Shown here one piece after another: positions 36,443 to 45,451 of a DNA stretch of 64,000 nt. The notes below the pieces were generated by a model, which saw only the letters and a program-made list of their open reading frames with translations, was not told where the DNA came from and did not search any database. The position numbers and the translations under genes are program-made. Source of the DNA: Robinsoniella peoriensis (GTDB taxonomy: Bacteria > Bacillota > Clostridia > Lachnospirales > Lachnospiraceae); contig NZ_JTGN01000006.1 in NCBI RefSeq assembly GCF_000797495.1, forward strand, positions 241,448 through 305,447. Direction: 5' to 3'. How positions within the stretch are numbered: position 1 is the first letter of the stretch; each line of letters begins with the position of its first letter.

Positions 36443-37057
36443 AACCGCATCTTCTTGTTTCTGATAGGATAAAAACAATTTTGCCAGCAGGGGATCGAAC
36501 TGGCTCCCTGCATTACGCTCTATTTCATTGCAGGCATATTCCTTGGAAATGTCTTTGTTATAGGGACGGCAGCTCACCATGGCATCATAACTGTCTGCTA
36601 TTGCACAGATTCTTGCCGCTACAGGGATTTTCTTTCCTTTCAGGCCTTTGGGATAGCCCTGACCGTCCCAGCGCTCATGATGGTACTCCGCCATTGCCCA
36701 TACTGTCTGCCGATATTTATGATGTGATTCCTTTAACAAGCTGATCGCAATATCTCCGCCATACAGCGCGTGCCAGTAAATCATAGAGCGTTCTTTTTCC
36801 GTAAGCAGATCTTTTTTGCACAATACTTCTTTCGGTACCAATATCTTACCGGCATCATGATAAAGTGCACCCAGTCTTATGCCTTCCAGACAAATCTGTG
36901 CGATTTCATCCGGATAGATCTGTTCTTCACAGGATTTCTTAAATAGCTGGCAGGCATTCTTTGCTGTAAAACTCTGATGAATATAGACCTCTCTTGGCAG
37001 ATTTTGATACAATCTTAATATAATTTTCTGCATTGTATTTGTTGTTAGTGTTTGCAT
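36431..37057 (-). CDS. HD-GYP domain phosphodiesterase-like protein
   Basis: A 208-residue soluble protein made of an HD-GYP domain only. The metal motif 'YHDAGK' and the signature 'HHERWDGQGYPKGL' are intact, followed by 'ARICAIADSYDAM'. Such proteins usually break down cyclic-di-GMP. The ATG at 37057 is chosen for AAAGGAGG; a start 24 bp upstream has no such site. It lies last in the leftward surface-system cluster, behind a hairpin, and may lower the same second messenger that is read by the riboswitch at 58.1 kb. Confidence 0.88.
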   Translation of the reverse strand: MQTLTTNTMQKIILRLYQNLPREVYIHQSFTAKNACQLFKKSCEEQIYPDEIAQICLEGIRLGALYHDAGKILVPKEVLCKKDLLTEKERSMIYWHALYGGDIAISLLKESHHKYRQTVWAMAEYHHERWDGQGYPKGLKGKKIPVAARICAIADSYDAMVSCRPYNKDISKEYACNEIERNAGSQFDPLLAKLFLSYQKQEDAVLCI

Positions 37058-37089
37058 GCGTTTCCCTCCTTTACCGCTCATTTCAAAAC

Positions 37090-37114
37090 AGAAAGCCTGC
37101 TTTACCGGCTTTCT
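37090..37114 (-). terminator. Hairpin between LytTR regulator and HD-GYP genes
   Basis: AGAAAGCC pairs with GGCTTTCT and is followed by GTTTTG on the minus strand. It may be a leaky terminator. Confidence 0.55.
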
Positions 37115-37124
37115 ATTGTTATGA

Positions 37125-37928
37125 TCAGATCAGTATATTCTTTTCCTGATCCATCATCCGTTCTACAAGTTCCTGTTTATATTTTCGGGCAATAGGAATT
37201 GATTCTCCGGTGTTTAAAAACAATTCATTTTTATCTAAATAATCTACATATTTCAGATTCACAATATATCCTCTGTGAGTCCTCATAAATGTGTCATCTT
37301 TTATTTTCTCTTCAATATTTTTTAAACTGTCATAAAAAAGAATCTCTCTCTTATCCCTGCATGTTATGCTAATCATACGGTGGTCCACTTTCAGATATAC
37401 GATAAGTTCTAAGTGAACACGCTGTATTTTCCCATTGCTGATAAATTGCAGGGAGTTCTTCTTGCTTCTCACAATCTCCCAAAAACATTTTTTCATAACC
37501 AATTCAAATTTCTTATGAGTAACCTCATTTTCGATAAAATAGTAGAATGGATTCACTTCATAAGATTCTATAATATCTTGTTTCTGATTGCCCAGAAAAA
37601 GAATCTGGGCCTGGCATTGATCTTCACGAAAAGCCCTTGCGATTTCTATTCCTTTCATCCTTCCTGGCTCCCATCCAATCACTAAAATATCTACTTCCTG
37701 CATCCAGTCATCTTTACAGAAAACTGCTTCTTTTCCATTTTCATATACAAGAAAATTTGTCTGATATCCATACTTGTGTGCTACATACCGGATCAGGCTC
37801 TCATAAACCTGCAGCAGGTAAAAGGATGCATTGCATAATAAAATATATAGTGTCTTCTCATCCGCAGATATACCGGAATCTGACATATCTTTCATGGTCA
37901 CCATCCTGCTTTCTGTTTCGTTAATCAT
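37125..37928 (-). CDS. LytTR regulator with degenerate receiver
   Basis: A 267-residue protein with receiver-like and LytTR DNA-binding domains. In the receiver the phosphoacceptor position aligned with 'IIFMDIIMDRMNG' of the neighbouring regulator reads 'ILVIGWEPGRMKG', so Asp is replaced by Gly. The acidic pair near the start is also lost ('LLCNASFY'). The LytTR domain ('MRTHRGYIVNLKYVDYL') is intact. It is therefore likely controlled by other means than phosphorylation, perhaps by dimerising with the canonical regulator encoded 4 bp upstream. The start may be one of the internal ATGs. Confidence 0.82.
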   Translation of the reverse strand: MINETESRMVTMKDMSDSGISADEKTLYILLCNASFYLLQVYESLIRYVAHKYGYQTNFLVYENGKEAVFCKDDWMQEVDILVIGWEPGRMKGIEIARAFREDQCQAQILFLGNQKQDIIESYEVNPFYYFIENEVTHKKFELVMKKCFWEIVRSKKNSLQFISNGKIQRVHLELIVYLKVDHRMISITCRDKREILFYDSLKNIEEKIKDDTFMRTHRGYIVNLKYVDYLDKNELFLNTGESIPIARKYKQELVERMMDQEKNILI

Positions 37929-37932
37929 AATA

Positions 37933-38658
37933 TTAATTCCAGCTATCCGGATTTATCTGTAAAATTTCTTTTTTTACTGCAAGACTATTCTTTGTACTCA
38001 GCGGAACCATGTCCCCGGAATACATTTCCAGTTTATTTTTCATGATATTTTTCACATATTTTAAGTTTACAATATAAGACCTGCTGGTTCTTAAAAATCC
38101 CTTGTTTCTAATCTTATCTTCAATTATTTCCATATTCGCTATAAATTCAAACACATCTTTTTGCATATGTATGATGATATTTCTCCCGTAAACTTCCATA
38201 AACTGAATATCATCCAGCTGGATTCTCTTCATCACACTGCCTTTTTTACATAATATCCCGTCTTTAATTTTTTCCTTCTTACGTCCCATTACCTGAAGGA
38301 ACACATCTTCCAGTTTTTTTGAGTATTCACTTTTCATTAAATAGTAGAAGGGAAAAGTATCATACGCATCTACCGCAAATTCTTTGCTGGAGGTTAGGTA
38401 AATAATTTCTCCTTTATATCCTTTTTCTCTCAGCATCCTTGAAGTCTCCACACCATTCATCCTGTCCATAATTATATCCATAAAAATAATATCTATATGG
38501 CTTTCTGAAAATATTTCAAAATAATCAATGACTTCCTCACCACTGGTAAATAACTTAATGTAAACATCAAGATTGTATTTTTCAGCAATTTTCTTCAAAC
38601 ATGCTTCATATTTTTCCAAGATTACGGTATTATCATCGCATAAACAAATATTTACCAT
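37933..38658 (-). CDS. LytTR response regulator
   Basis: A 241-residue AgrA/VirR-like regulator. The receiver has 'CLCDDN' and the phosphoacceptor Asp in 'IIFMDIIMDRMNG', and the Lys region follows. The LytTR domain covers about 140-238 ('FLRTSRSYIVNLKYVKNI'). GGGAGTGAT precedes the ATG. It lies directly behind the soluble kinase gene and is its likely partner; targets may be the promoters of the surface operon. Confidence 0.92.
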   Translation of the reverse strand: MVNICLCDDNTVILEKYEACLKKIAEKYNLDVYIKLFTSGEEVIDYFEIFSESHIDIIFMDIIMDRMNGVETSRMLREKGYKGEIIYLTSSKEFAVDAYDTFPFYYLMKSEYSKKLEDVFLQVMGRKKEKIKDGILCKKGSVMKRIQLDDIQFMEVYGRNIIIHMQKDVFEFIANMEIIEDKIRNKGFLRTSRSYIVNLKYVKNIMKNKLEMYSGDMVPLSTKNSLAVKKEILQINPDSWN

Positions 38659-38686
38659 AATATCACTCCCTGTCTCTTTTAAATAT

Positions 38687-39760
38687 TTAAACAGCCTGGC
38701 TCATAATATCGCAAAGCAGTATCTGCATAATAAATATTCCTTTTTCGGTAGTCAGTTCCATGATGCCGTCATAACGCTGTACTGTTTTTTCTATATTCTT
38801 TAATCCAAATCCATGATACTCTTTTCTTTTTTTGGTAGTTTCAAACCCGCTGCCATTGACTTCGATGGTTCCCTGCATTGCGTTTTCTATTTTAATTTTC
38901 AGCAGGCTCCCCACACAGTACGCAACTACATGGATATATCTTTTACTTTCTTCTACCTTTTCACATGCTTCAATGGCATTATCCAAAGCATTTCCAAAAA
39001 TTGCACACCAATCTGCCGGCTGTATGTTCAGTTCTTTCTTCAATTTCAGGTCCATTGTCAACCGGATATTTTTTTCTTTTGCTATCTGGGCTTTTTCTGA
39101 TATAAGGGCATCTAATATGTAATTATCCGTATGTACAATCTTTTCATTGTGATATACCTGTTTTGAGATCCCTTTCAGATACTCTTTTGCCTTTTCTGTA
39201 TTGCCGTCTTCTAACAGGCTCCCCAGGCATAATAAATGATTTTTTATATCGTGCTGGTATGCCCTTATTTCCTGATTCATGTTCACGATTGACTTATAAT
39301 GCCTTACCTGGTTTTCCATCTCATGTTCCAGAAGCTGTTTTTCTGTTTCCAGAATCTGCTTCTCCATCTCCGCATTTCGTCTTGCTATCTCAGCACGTTT
39401 TCTCAGCTGATCCACCATCATTTTAAATGCTTCCGAAAACTCTCCCAGATACTGGATCTGGATATCAAAATTTCCTTTTGCCACCTGCTTGGTCTGCCAT
39501 GTAATATGGCTAAGCTTCGATTGTAAATCTTTTAATGGCCCAAGGAGCGGATTTTGTCTTTCCATCTGCCGGTCCAGCACCCCATCTGACATTTCACAGA
39601 TATATTCATACATGTCCAATATAGATTTCCCCAAAAACAGTAATGATTGGGAAAATTCCCTGTACGGCGGGTCGAACTGCTCCGGATCCAGATAAGCCGA
39701 GGGATGGTCATAGAGAACATGATTTACATAATTCTGCATCCGTTCTATATTTTTATCCAT
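38687..39760 (-). CDS. Soluble GHKL-type histidine kinase
   Basis: A 357-residue kinase without membrane helices. A HAMP-like and coiled-coil stretch is at about 85-160. The phosphoacceptor His is in 'RAYQHDIKNHLLCLGSLL', as in AgrC and CitA-like kinases, and the ATP site has 'GNALDNAIEACEK' and 'HGFGLKNIEKTV'. Lack of a membrane sensor suggests an intracellular signal, possibly given by the V4R protein encoded just upstream. The ATG at 39760 is chosen because AGGTGA lies 6 nt before it. Confidence 0.88.
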   Translation of the reverse strand: MDKNIERMQNYVNHVLYDHPSAYLDPEQFDPPYREFSQSLLFLGKSILDMYEYICEMSDGVLDRQMERQNPLLGPLKDLQSKLSHITWQTKQVAKGNFDIQIQYLGEFSEAFKMMVDQLRKRAEIARRNAEMEKQILETEKQLLEHEMENQVRHYKSIVNMNQEIRAYQHDIKNHLLCLGSLLEDGNTEKAKEYLKGISKQVYHNEKIVHTDNYILDALISEKAQIAKEKNIRLTMDLKLKKELNIQPADWCAIFGNALDNAIEACEKVEESKRYIHVVAYCVGSLLKIKIENAMQGTIEVNGSGFETTKKRKEYHGFGLKNIEKTVQRYDGIMELTTEKGIFIMQILLCDIMSQAV

Positions 39761-39783
39761 AAACGTCACCTGTTTTCATGATC

Positions 39784-40326
39784 TTAATTGCTGCCTTCCA
39801 CAGCCTCAAACCTGCAGACACGATCCCCCTTTGCCCAGCAGTCTATTTCTGTAACCGTGTAGGAATTCCCCGTATATTTTTCCAAAATGCCATCCAGAAA
39901 TCCCTCATCATAGTTACAAACTGCCATCCCCAGTATCGGAAGTCCGGAACAGTCTACATCTTCACTGATAGTAAATACCGCCTTGCGTTTTTTGTCATCA
40001 AAGGATTCCATTCTCAGAATCCCTATTTTAAAATCGGAAAGAGTTTTTTGCAGGTGGATCAGAAATGTATCCATATCCAGCGATAGATCCAGCACTTTTT
40101 CTGCAAATTCCATACCGGCTTTTTTACCGCAGATCCTTAGGATCTGAACTGTTTTTTCTATCCCATACTGCTGCTCCAATGTATCCCTCATACTGTACAT
40201 AAATAAACGATAGACAATTACGGGCATCTCCGGCCCCAGGTTTTTTCTTCCTGTCTCCACATCTCCCAGAACATCGAGAGAATATATATTTTGTTTTTTG
40301 CTTTCATATTTTTGCATATCTGTCAT
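39784..40326 (-). CDS. V4R-domain sensor-like protein
   Basis: A 180-residue soluble protein whose second half matches the V4R (4-vinyl reductase) domain, ending in 'VTEIDCWAKGDRVCRFEA'. V4R domains bind small ligands or metals and often stand in regulatory proteins. It lies 23 bp ahead of the soluble kinase gene, so a role as separate sensor subunit is plausible. The cysteines C162 and C170 near the end are typical of the domain. Confidence 0.75.
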   Translation of the reverse strand: MTDMQKYESKKQNIYSLDVLGDVETGRKNLGPEMPVIVYRLFMYSMRDTLEQQYGIEKTVQILRICGKKAGMEFAEKVLDLSLDMDTFLIHLQKTLSDFKIGILRMESFDDKKRKAVFTISEDVDCSGLPILGMAVCNYDEGFLDGILEKYTGNSYTVTEIDCWAKGDRVCRFEAVEGSN

Positions 40327-40352
40327 CTCTTTTCATTATATTTAACTTTTCT

Positions 40353-40844
40353 TCAGCTTTTCACAGTGATTATCATTCCTGCTTCCACTGCCCCTACCAC
40401 CTCTTCCGTCTCCTGATCCAGAACGGAAAAGACAGCTGTTGCCGGGTATTCTCCTTTGTCCAGATGGCCTGATAATCTGGCAAAGCGGATCCGCTCACCC
40501 GGACTTAATATCTTGGATGCATATATTTCTTTATCAGACTCATCCAGTGTTATTTTCACAGACATCTTGTAGGGATTCTCTGCCGGATTTGTAATCATAA
40601 CCTCTCCCTTTTCATCTGCACTTTCAAACTGAGGATGCGCCAATATCTGAAACCGGAAATTTTCCGTATCCGCCTTCTTTTGCAGGTCTTCTATTACAGG
40701 TACCCCTGTTTTTGCATTCTGATCCAGTTTGTAACCTTCATATATGTGAAATCCACCTGCCAGACACACGATTATACACACTCCGCCCCACAATACCCCC
40801 TTTTTCCATCTGCGCACACCCATCTGCTCATGTTTTCTCTGCAT
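40353..40844 (-). CDS. Membrane-anchored small surface protein, paralogue D
   Basis: A 163-residue protein with a basic start, one hydrophobic segment (about 17-34) and an extracytoplasmic beta-rich domain. The domain has the pattern 'IYASKILSPGERIRFARL' and 'GEYPAT', shared with three other proteins of this cluster (43414, 43920 and 46477 genes). The family is not known to me. As a type II membrane protein it could tether or template surface subunits. AAAGGAGGT precedes the ATG. It is the most divergent of the four. Confidence 0.7.
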   Translation of the reverse strand: MQRKHEQMGVRRWKKGVLWGGVCIIVCLAGGFHIYEGYKLDQNAKTGVPVIEDLQKKADTENFRFQILAHPQFESADEKGEVMITNPAENPYKMSVKITLDESDKEIYASKILSPGERIRFARLSGHLDKGEYPATAVFSVLDQETEEVVGAVEAGMIITVKS

Positions 40845-40862
40845 GTACCGGTACCTCCTTTA

Positions 40863-41822
40863 CTACAGATTATCTTTTATCTCAATGCTGTTAACCACCA
40901 GCTCTTGCTTTGGTTTTTTTACTGCGTCTACATGAACCTTAGAAAGATCTTCGGCTACATTCAGGCCTTTGATCACCTGACCGAATACGGTACTCTTATA
41001 ATCCAGATAGTAAGCTCCGCCAATCTTCATATAAGTATCTAATGCTGTCTGGTATCTCTGCAAAACGTTTTCCGGTACGCCTTCTGTACCAATTGATTGT
41101 ATCTTCTGATTTAACTGGTCTTCGTATTCTTTAATTTCTTCTTCACTCATTTTGCTTTCTTTGTTTTTTTCATTTAATTCCAACGTACCATCCCGAACCA
41201 GTTCATTCATGTACAAATTTGCAGAAACTAACTTTTGGTCTTCCGGTATCTCCTGGTTTACTATGAAATAAAACTGGCTTTTTTCCGCATCCGTTTTGCC
41301 TCCCGCCATAGCCAGCGCACCTGGAAAATGGTGAAGGCCGTCATCATATTCTTTTGCCGGAGACTTTTCCGCACCGGTCATTTCTCCGGCAGTCATTTCT
41401 CCATTAGTTTTTTCTACAGCAGTTTTTTCTCCATCAGTCATTTCTCCATCAGTTTTTTCTTCATCGGTTTTTTCTTCATCGGTTCCTTTTGATCCCGCCT
41501 GTATGGTATTATCTTTATCAATGTAGTCAAACGGGCTGCCATTGTAATATCCCTGTTCTGCCAGGCTTATAAAATACGCAACCGTTTCCGGTGCCTGATC
41601 AGGATAGAGGATCACGGTTATATCTCCGGCTGTAGTATGGAAAATGGCATAAGGTCCATCACTCTTCGCCGTTTGGGGATTCTCTCCTGCATCTGTGGCT
41701 TCAATCGGAAACGTTTCTGATATGTCCGCACTTTTCGTTACATAGTTTTGATTGGTGCTGCAGCCTTCCAGTACTGCCATTGCCATAACGGCGCATATTG
41801 TAAATAATATTTGTTTCTTCAT
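40863..41822 (-). CDS. Cyclophilin-type peptidyl-prolyl isomerase lipoprotein
   Basis: A 319-residue exported isomerase. The lipobox 'VLEGC' predicts lipidation of Cys21. The cyclophilin domain starts at 'YAIFHTTAGDITVILYPD' and resumes after a 40-residue insertion of EKTDGEMT-like repeats (113-153) with 'FPGALAMAG' and 'SQFYFIVNQ'. Catalytic-site conservation is only partial because of insertions. It probably helps fold the secreted proteins of this operon outside the membrane, as PrsA-like and cyclophilin lipoproteins do for other secreted proteins. Confidence 0.85.
   Translation of the reverse strand: MKKQILFTICAVMAMAVLEGCSTNQNYVTKSADISETFPIEATDAGENPQTAKSDGPYAIFHTTAGDITVILYPDQAPETVAYFISLAEQGYYNGSPFDYIDKDNTIQAGSKGTDEEKTDEEKTDGEMTDGEKTAVEKTNGEMTAGEMTGAEKSPAKEYDDGLHHFPGALAMAGGKTDAEKSQFYFIVNQEIPEDQKLVSANLYMNELVRDGTLELNEKNKESKMSEEEIKEYEDQLNQKIQSIGTEGVPENVLQRYQTALDTYMKIGGAYYLDYKSTVFGQVIKGLNVAEDLSKVHVDAVKKPKQELVVNSIEIKDNL
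41364..41486 (-). repeat. 15-bp coding repeats inside the cyclophilin gene
   Basis: About eight units coding (T)DEEK, DGEM, DGEK, AVEK, NGEM, AGEM follow one another, inserted in a surface loop of the cyclophilin domain. The DNA units are near-identical, so unit number may vary between strains. Confidence 0.85.
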
Positions 41823-41861
41823 GCTTCATCTCCTAAGTATACGACCCTGTTTGTCCAGAAC

Positions 41862-42590
41862 TTACTTCACTTCCGTCAGTTTTCCAAACACCGCATACCG
41901 GGCATTTAAAAATTCATAAGAACAGGTACACAGAATCAGAATTCTGTCATTCTTTGCCGGTGTAATGTTGCTGGAAAAAGTGGATTTACGGATGATCTCC
42001 TGAATCCATTCTTTTTTATCTTTACCGGATTGGAAGCTCAAAGGGAATCCCTCGCTTCCACTCAGGATATTTCCTGCAAATAATTCTATATGATAGGTTT
42101 TCTCCTTCGTGTAGAGTATCACCCGGGGATGTTCCTCATAATAGCGCTGCTCTTTATACGAAGACAGTGGGGAAAACATTCTCCCCAAAGTGATATGGTG
42201 TCCGTATATCATAGATATTTCACCGGTGAAATCCGGTTTGTTCCGGTAATCTAAAAAAACAGCCCCTATTTCATTAGGAGTTCCATCCGACAGGTGGTGA
42301 AGGTAATATTCATTGTCCTTCCCCTGTACCACCGGATAATCTATGGTAGTACCCGGGCTTGTAAGCCAGGCAACCCCGTCCTGATTCAGACCGATTAACT
42401 TTTCCATATCCGGTGTCTGACCGTTTTCCCTCTGAATATATATCTCTTTTCGAAGACTTTTGTAATAACCCTCCGACGCGAGGAGCGGTGCGGCATCCTC
42501 CCAGATACTTTTTCCAAAATATACAGCGCCCGCCAAAAGAATCACAAGGCAGGCTGCCAGAAGAATCTTTGGAATTTTATTTCTTTTCAT
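41862..42590 (-). CDS. Class B sortase
   Basis: A 242-residue transpeptidase with one N-terminal membrane segment. The catalytic His is in 'IYGHHITLG', the Cys in 'LILCTCSYEF' and the Arg in 'NARYAVFGKL'. The gene overlaps the wall-protein gene before it by 14 bp. That protein ends in an IPKTG motif, which is thus its likely substrate; clostridial class B sortases accept such (S/P)PxTG-like motifs. A dedicated role in the neighbouring surface system is likely. Confidence 0.93.
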   Translation of the reverse strand: MKRNKIPKILLAACLVILLAGAVYFGKSIWEDAAPLLASEGYYKSLRKEIYIQRENGQTPDMEKLIGLNQDGVAWLTSPGTTIDYPVVQGKDNEYYLHHLSDGTPNEIGAVFLDYRNKPDFTGEISMIYGHHITLGRMFSPLSSYKEQRYYEEHPRVILYTKEKTYHIELFAGNILSGSEGFPLSFQSGKDKKEWIQEIIRKSTFSSNITPAKNDRILILCTCSYEFLNARYAVFGKLTEVK

Positions 42591-43398
42591 TTTCCTTCTT
42601 TCTATATAGGTAAAGTATGATTAATAATATGGCCGCCACACAAAATCCAAGTCCTATGACCCCATAACCAATTGCCTGTTCTACTCCCGTCTTGGGTATC
42701 TGTCCGCTGTGTGGAGGATTGTTATTACCGGGGGGATATGTAACAGGTGTCTTTGTGGTCTCCGTGGTTTTATTTGATTCTGCCGGTTCGGTTCCTTCTG
42801 TATCATCTGTATCATCCGTATCACCGGGTTCCTCTGTTGCCTTTGTTTCATCCGTTTCCCTGGGCTCCTTGTAAAGGCTGACCTCTATTTCGTATGGCAG
42901 GGTAATGGCATCCAGGAGAACTTCTCCTTCTGCCGGGTATGGAAGATAATCCTTCTTATAGACTTTCCATCGGATCTGGTTATTTTCAAACTCTGCCAGT
43001 GTCCCTTTTTCCCCGGACTTGCTTTCCCCCTGTAAATATTGCTTTTGTGCATCTGTTCCTGTCCCATAAGCCACATCCAATTGGTAAATACCGTCTGTAC
43101 CGCTTTGTCCAAATAATACGTATCTGCCAAGTTCCGGAACATACAATTCCACAGAAGCTCCTTCAACAGGCTTTGCTGTTTCCTCATCCCTGACAATGAA
43201 TTTAAGCTTTCCCATATAATCAACGACTACTCCCGCTGTTATATCCGTGCTGCTTTTGCCCGGTGTGTAGGACTCAGTTGGCCTTACTTCTCCTGATGTT
43301 CCTGATTTTGCTGATACACCGTTACTGCAGCAGCACCATGCCAAAAGCGCCGTTAACAGCAAAACTGCAAAACCACGTGTTTTTTTCAATAATACCAT
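42577..43398 (-). CDS. IPKTG-anchored wall protein with prealbumin-like domain
   Basis: A 273-residue exported protein. The signal peptide ends near 'SNGVSAKS'. A single Cna-B/prealbumin-like domain follows ('GKLKFIVRDEETAKPVEGAS'). Then comes a Thr/Asp/Glu-rich linker, and the sorting signal 'QIPKTG' with a hydrophobic helix and basic tail. It would be linked to the wall by the sortase encoded directly downstream. It is the only sortase substrate seen in this cluster and may be the anchor for other subunits. The ATG at 43398 is preferred over a GTG three bases upstream. Confidence 0.9.
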   Translation of the reverse strand: MVLLKKTRGFAVLLLTALLAWCCCSNGVSAKSGTSGEVRPTESYTPGKSSTDITAGVVVDYMGKLKFIVRDEETAKPVEGASVELYVPELGRYVLFGQSGTDGIYQLDVAYGTGTDAQKQYLQGESKSGEKGTLAEFENNQIRWKVYKKDYLPYPAEGEVLLDAITLPYEIEVSLYKEPRETDETKATEEPGDTDDTDDTEGTEPAESNKTTETTKTPVTYPPGNNNPPHSGQIPKTGVEQAIGYGVIGLGFCVAAILLIILYLYRKKENEKK

Positions 43399-43413
43399 CA
43401 CCTCATAACCACC

Positions 43414-43923
43414 TCATCTCTCTATTATCACAACTGCTTTTCTGGCTGTTTCTCCGATATATCTGTCATCTTCCGTCTGATAGAACTGTATCAGCACTGT
43501 ACAGGGATAAACACCCGGTTCCAGTTTTGTATTCAAATATACGGAATCTATGTAAAATCCGGGATCTATCCCATCTGATTCATATAGTACACTTCCATCC
43601 CGGTCTGAAAGAATGCTTCCTTTGATGCAGAACCTGTTCCGGCTGCCATTGGCTAAACGGATCGTTCCTTTATCATCCGGGTTCTGAAAATAGATAACGG
43701 ATTCTATATTTATATATTGCATGGCATCCGCCAGAAGACTGTTCTGTTCTTCTTTTCTGTCATTCTCTCTTTCTCTGGCTGTGTTGTCCCTGACCAGAGG
43801 AAATTCTGAGGGATTCCAGACAGTGTAGATGCCAAGTCCGGTATAGAATCCTCCTGCCAGCATACACATGGCAGAAGCCGCTAATAATAGCTTGTTTTTC
43901 CATGCCTGTCTGATCCTTATCAT
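43414..43923 (-). CDS. Membrane-anchored small surface protein, paralogue C
   Basis: A 169-residue protein with a basic start and one membrane segment (about 12-30), then an extracytoplasmic domain with 'VLYESDGIDPGFYIDSVYL' and 'GVYPCT'. The pattern is shared with the 40353, 43920 and 46477 products. Its ATG overlaps the stop of the 43920 gene as ATGA. No catalytic motif is visible. It could act as a chaperone-like or platform component for the secreted subunits. Confidence 0.72.
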   Translation of the reverse strand: MIRIRQAWKNKLLLAASAMCMLAGGFYTGLGIYTVWNPSEFPLVRDNTARERENDRKEEQNSLLADAMQYINIESVIYFQNPDDKGTIRLANGSRNRFCIKGSILSDRDGSVLYESDGIDPGFYIDSVYLNTKLEPGVYPCTVLIQFYQTEDDRYIGETARKAVVIIER

Positions 43924-44456
43924 GAATAAACTTTTCCATCTTTAATCTGCAGTAAAATATTTACTTTTGTTTTTGCTATTTCATCTTCTGTTTCATCCAG
44001 GGCGTATGTGGTGAATACCGCTGTTGCATGATAATTTCCGCTCTTTAACTGTTTATTAAGCTCTACATATTCAATGTAATAACCGGGATCAATCAGACCC
44101 GATTGATAAATTATCTCCCCGGTTTCATCTAATACCAGATCGATCTGAAGAGAGTAACGGTTTCCCGGAACATTTTCTATGCCCAGTTTTCCTTTTTTAC
44201 CTCCTTCTTCAAATACCGGTTCTGCTGCGATACCGATATCTACCATTCCTTCTTCTACCTTTTGGCTGAGAAGCTCTGCCATCTCCGAAGGGCTTTTTCC
44301 CGGAAGAAGCCCGCCCAGGGCGTCTTCATCTCTTGTAAGCCTGTCCTTTCCCTGAGACTTCTGGGATTGATAATAGAAACCTCCTGCGATTCCTCCCAGA
44401 ATTAAGATCAGGGCAAGGACAATGAGCCACTTTTTGCCCTTTTTCTTCTGCTCCAT
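43920..44456 (-). CDS. Membrane-anchored small surface protein, paralogue B
   Basis: A 178-residue type II membrane protein: basic 'MEQKKKGKKW', one hydrophobic segment (10-28) and an outer domain with 'LGIENVPGNRYSLQIDLVL', 'IIYQSGLIDPGYYIEYVEL' and 'GNYHAT'. It is nearest to the 46477 product. The pair of overlapping genes (43920/43414) and the paired pattern with exported proteins suggest that each paralogue serves one subunit. Function is unknown. Confidence 0.75.
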   Translation of the reverse strand: MEQKKKGKKWLIVLALILILGGIAGGFYYQSQKSQGKDRLTRDEDALGGLLPGKSPSEMAELLSQKVEEGMVDIGIAAEPVFEEGGKKGKLGIENVPGNRYSLQIDLVLDETGEIIYQSGLIDPGYYIEYVELNKQLKSGNYHATAVFTTYALDETEDEIAKTKVNILLQIKDGKVYS

Positions 44457-44508
44457 ACCTTATGTCTGCTCCTTTCTGATTCTGTCCTCTGCTGCTGTAA
44501 CTACAGAA

Positions 44509-45306
44509 TTAATCAGTATTTACCTGCCATATAATCTTGCCGGCTTTGACGGATTCCTCAATCTGCGAATACTGTCCCCGGTATCCGCCTACCTCCACTC
44601 CCAGTTTCAATTCTTTTTCATACGGTTTATTTGCCGTCCCCGAAGGGGTGAAGCCCTCTTTATTCAAGGGTGCCTGCAAAGATATCTCCTGATCCAGCCA
44701 GATGCTTTTATCTGCGGTATCCGGTCTGTTAAAAATGTATGAACTGTTTTCATCTGTAAGACTTACACGAAAGTTTTTATAATTCCCCTGGTCCGTGGTT
44801 AGTTTACTGTCTTCTGCCGCTGCTTTCCAGTATCCCTGCTCCTCACCGGGATTTTCGATACCTTCCACACAGGCATTTAAACGGACTGCCTTTCCCTGCC
44901 TTACTGCAGGATTGTAGTTTTCATTTCCATCTGCATCCTGATCCGCAGTCTGGGTGGAATAATTTTTCACCCAAAGTCTGGAATCTCCCACCACACCAAT
45001 CTCATAATCGCTTGCCGGATTGTCATGGTCCAGTACGTTTACAACGATATTTGGCAAAAGCAGCGTCCCGTTATCGACAGATATCTTCACTCTGCTGCCC
45101 GCATCTAACGTCCCGTTTACCACGAAGGCAAACGTAGTGGGAACGGTAACGGAGATCCGGGGGCTGTAATCTTTTTTTGCTACATCCAGCCATATATTCT
45201 GGCTGGGACCAGGGTCGGCTGCCTGTATACACAACACATCTCCCGCCATAAAACCGGCTGCCATACAAATTCCCATGGCAAATGTTATTTTCCTTTTTAT
45301 CTTCAT
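44509..45306 (-). CDS. Exported surface protein, subunit-like paralogue 2
   Basis: A 265-residue exported protein. The signal peptide ends at 'CIQAA'. The mature part begins with 'PRISVTVPTTFAFVVNGTLD' and ends with 'QYSQIEESVKAGKIIWQVN', two blocks nearly identical in pattern to the 45559 product. The C-terminal 'IIWQV' recalls WxL-type ends, but a full WxL domain is not seen. No sorting signal is present. It may be a structural subunit of a surface layer or fibre. Confidence 0.72.
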   Translation of the reverse strand: MKIKRKITFAMGICMAAGFMAGDVLCIQAADPGPSQNIWLDVAKKDYSPRISVTVPTTFAFVVNGTLDAGSRVKISVDNGTLLLPNIVVNVLDHDNPASDYEIGVVGDSRLWVKNYSTQTADQDADGNENYNPAVRQGKAVRLNACVEGIENPGEEQGYWKAAAEDSKLTTDQGNYKNFRVSLTDENSSYIFNRPDTADKSIWLDQEISLQAPLNKEGFTPSGTANKPYEKELKLGVEVGGYRGQYSQIEESVKAGKIIWQVNTD

Positions 45307-45451
45307 TTTGTTTATCCCTTCTTTCCAACAGAATTTTATGGAAAAAACCTTTTGCAGAAAAACCTATCCATTCAGATTTGCCTGCAACAAACTTTTTCCA
45401 TTCCCGGGGATGCCAAAGCATATACGGATAATTCCGTGTTGGGATATGCCC

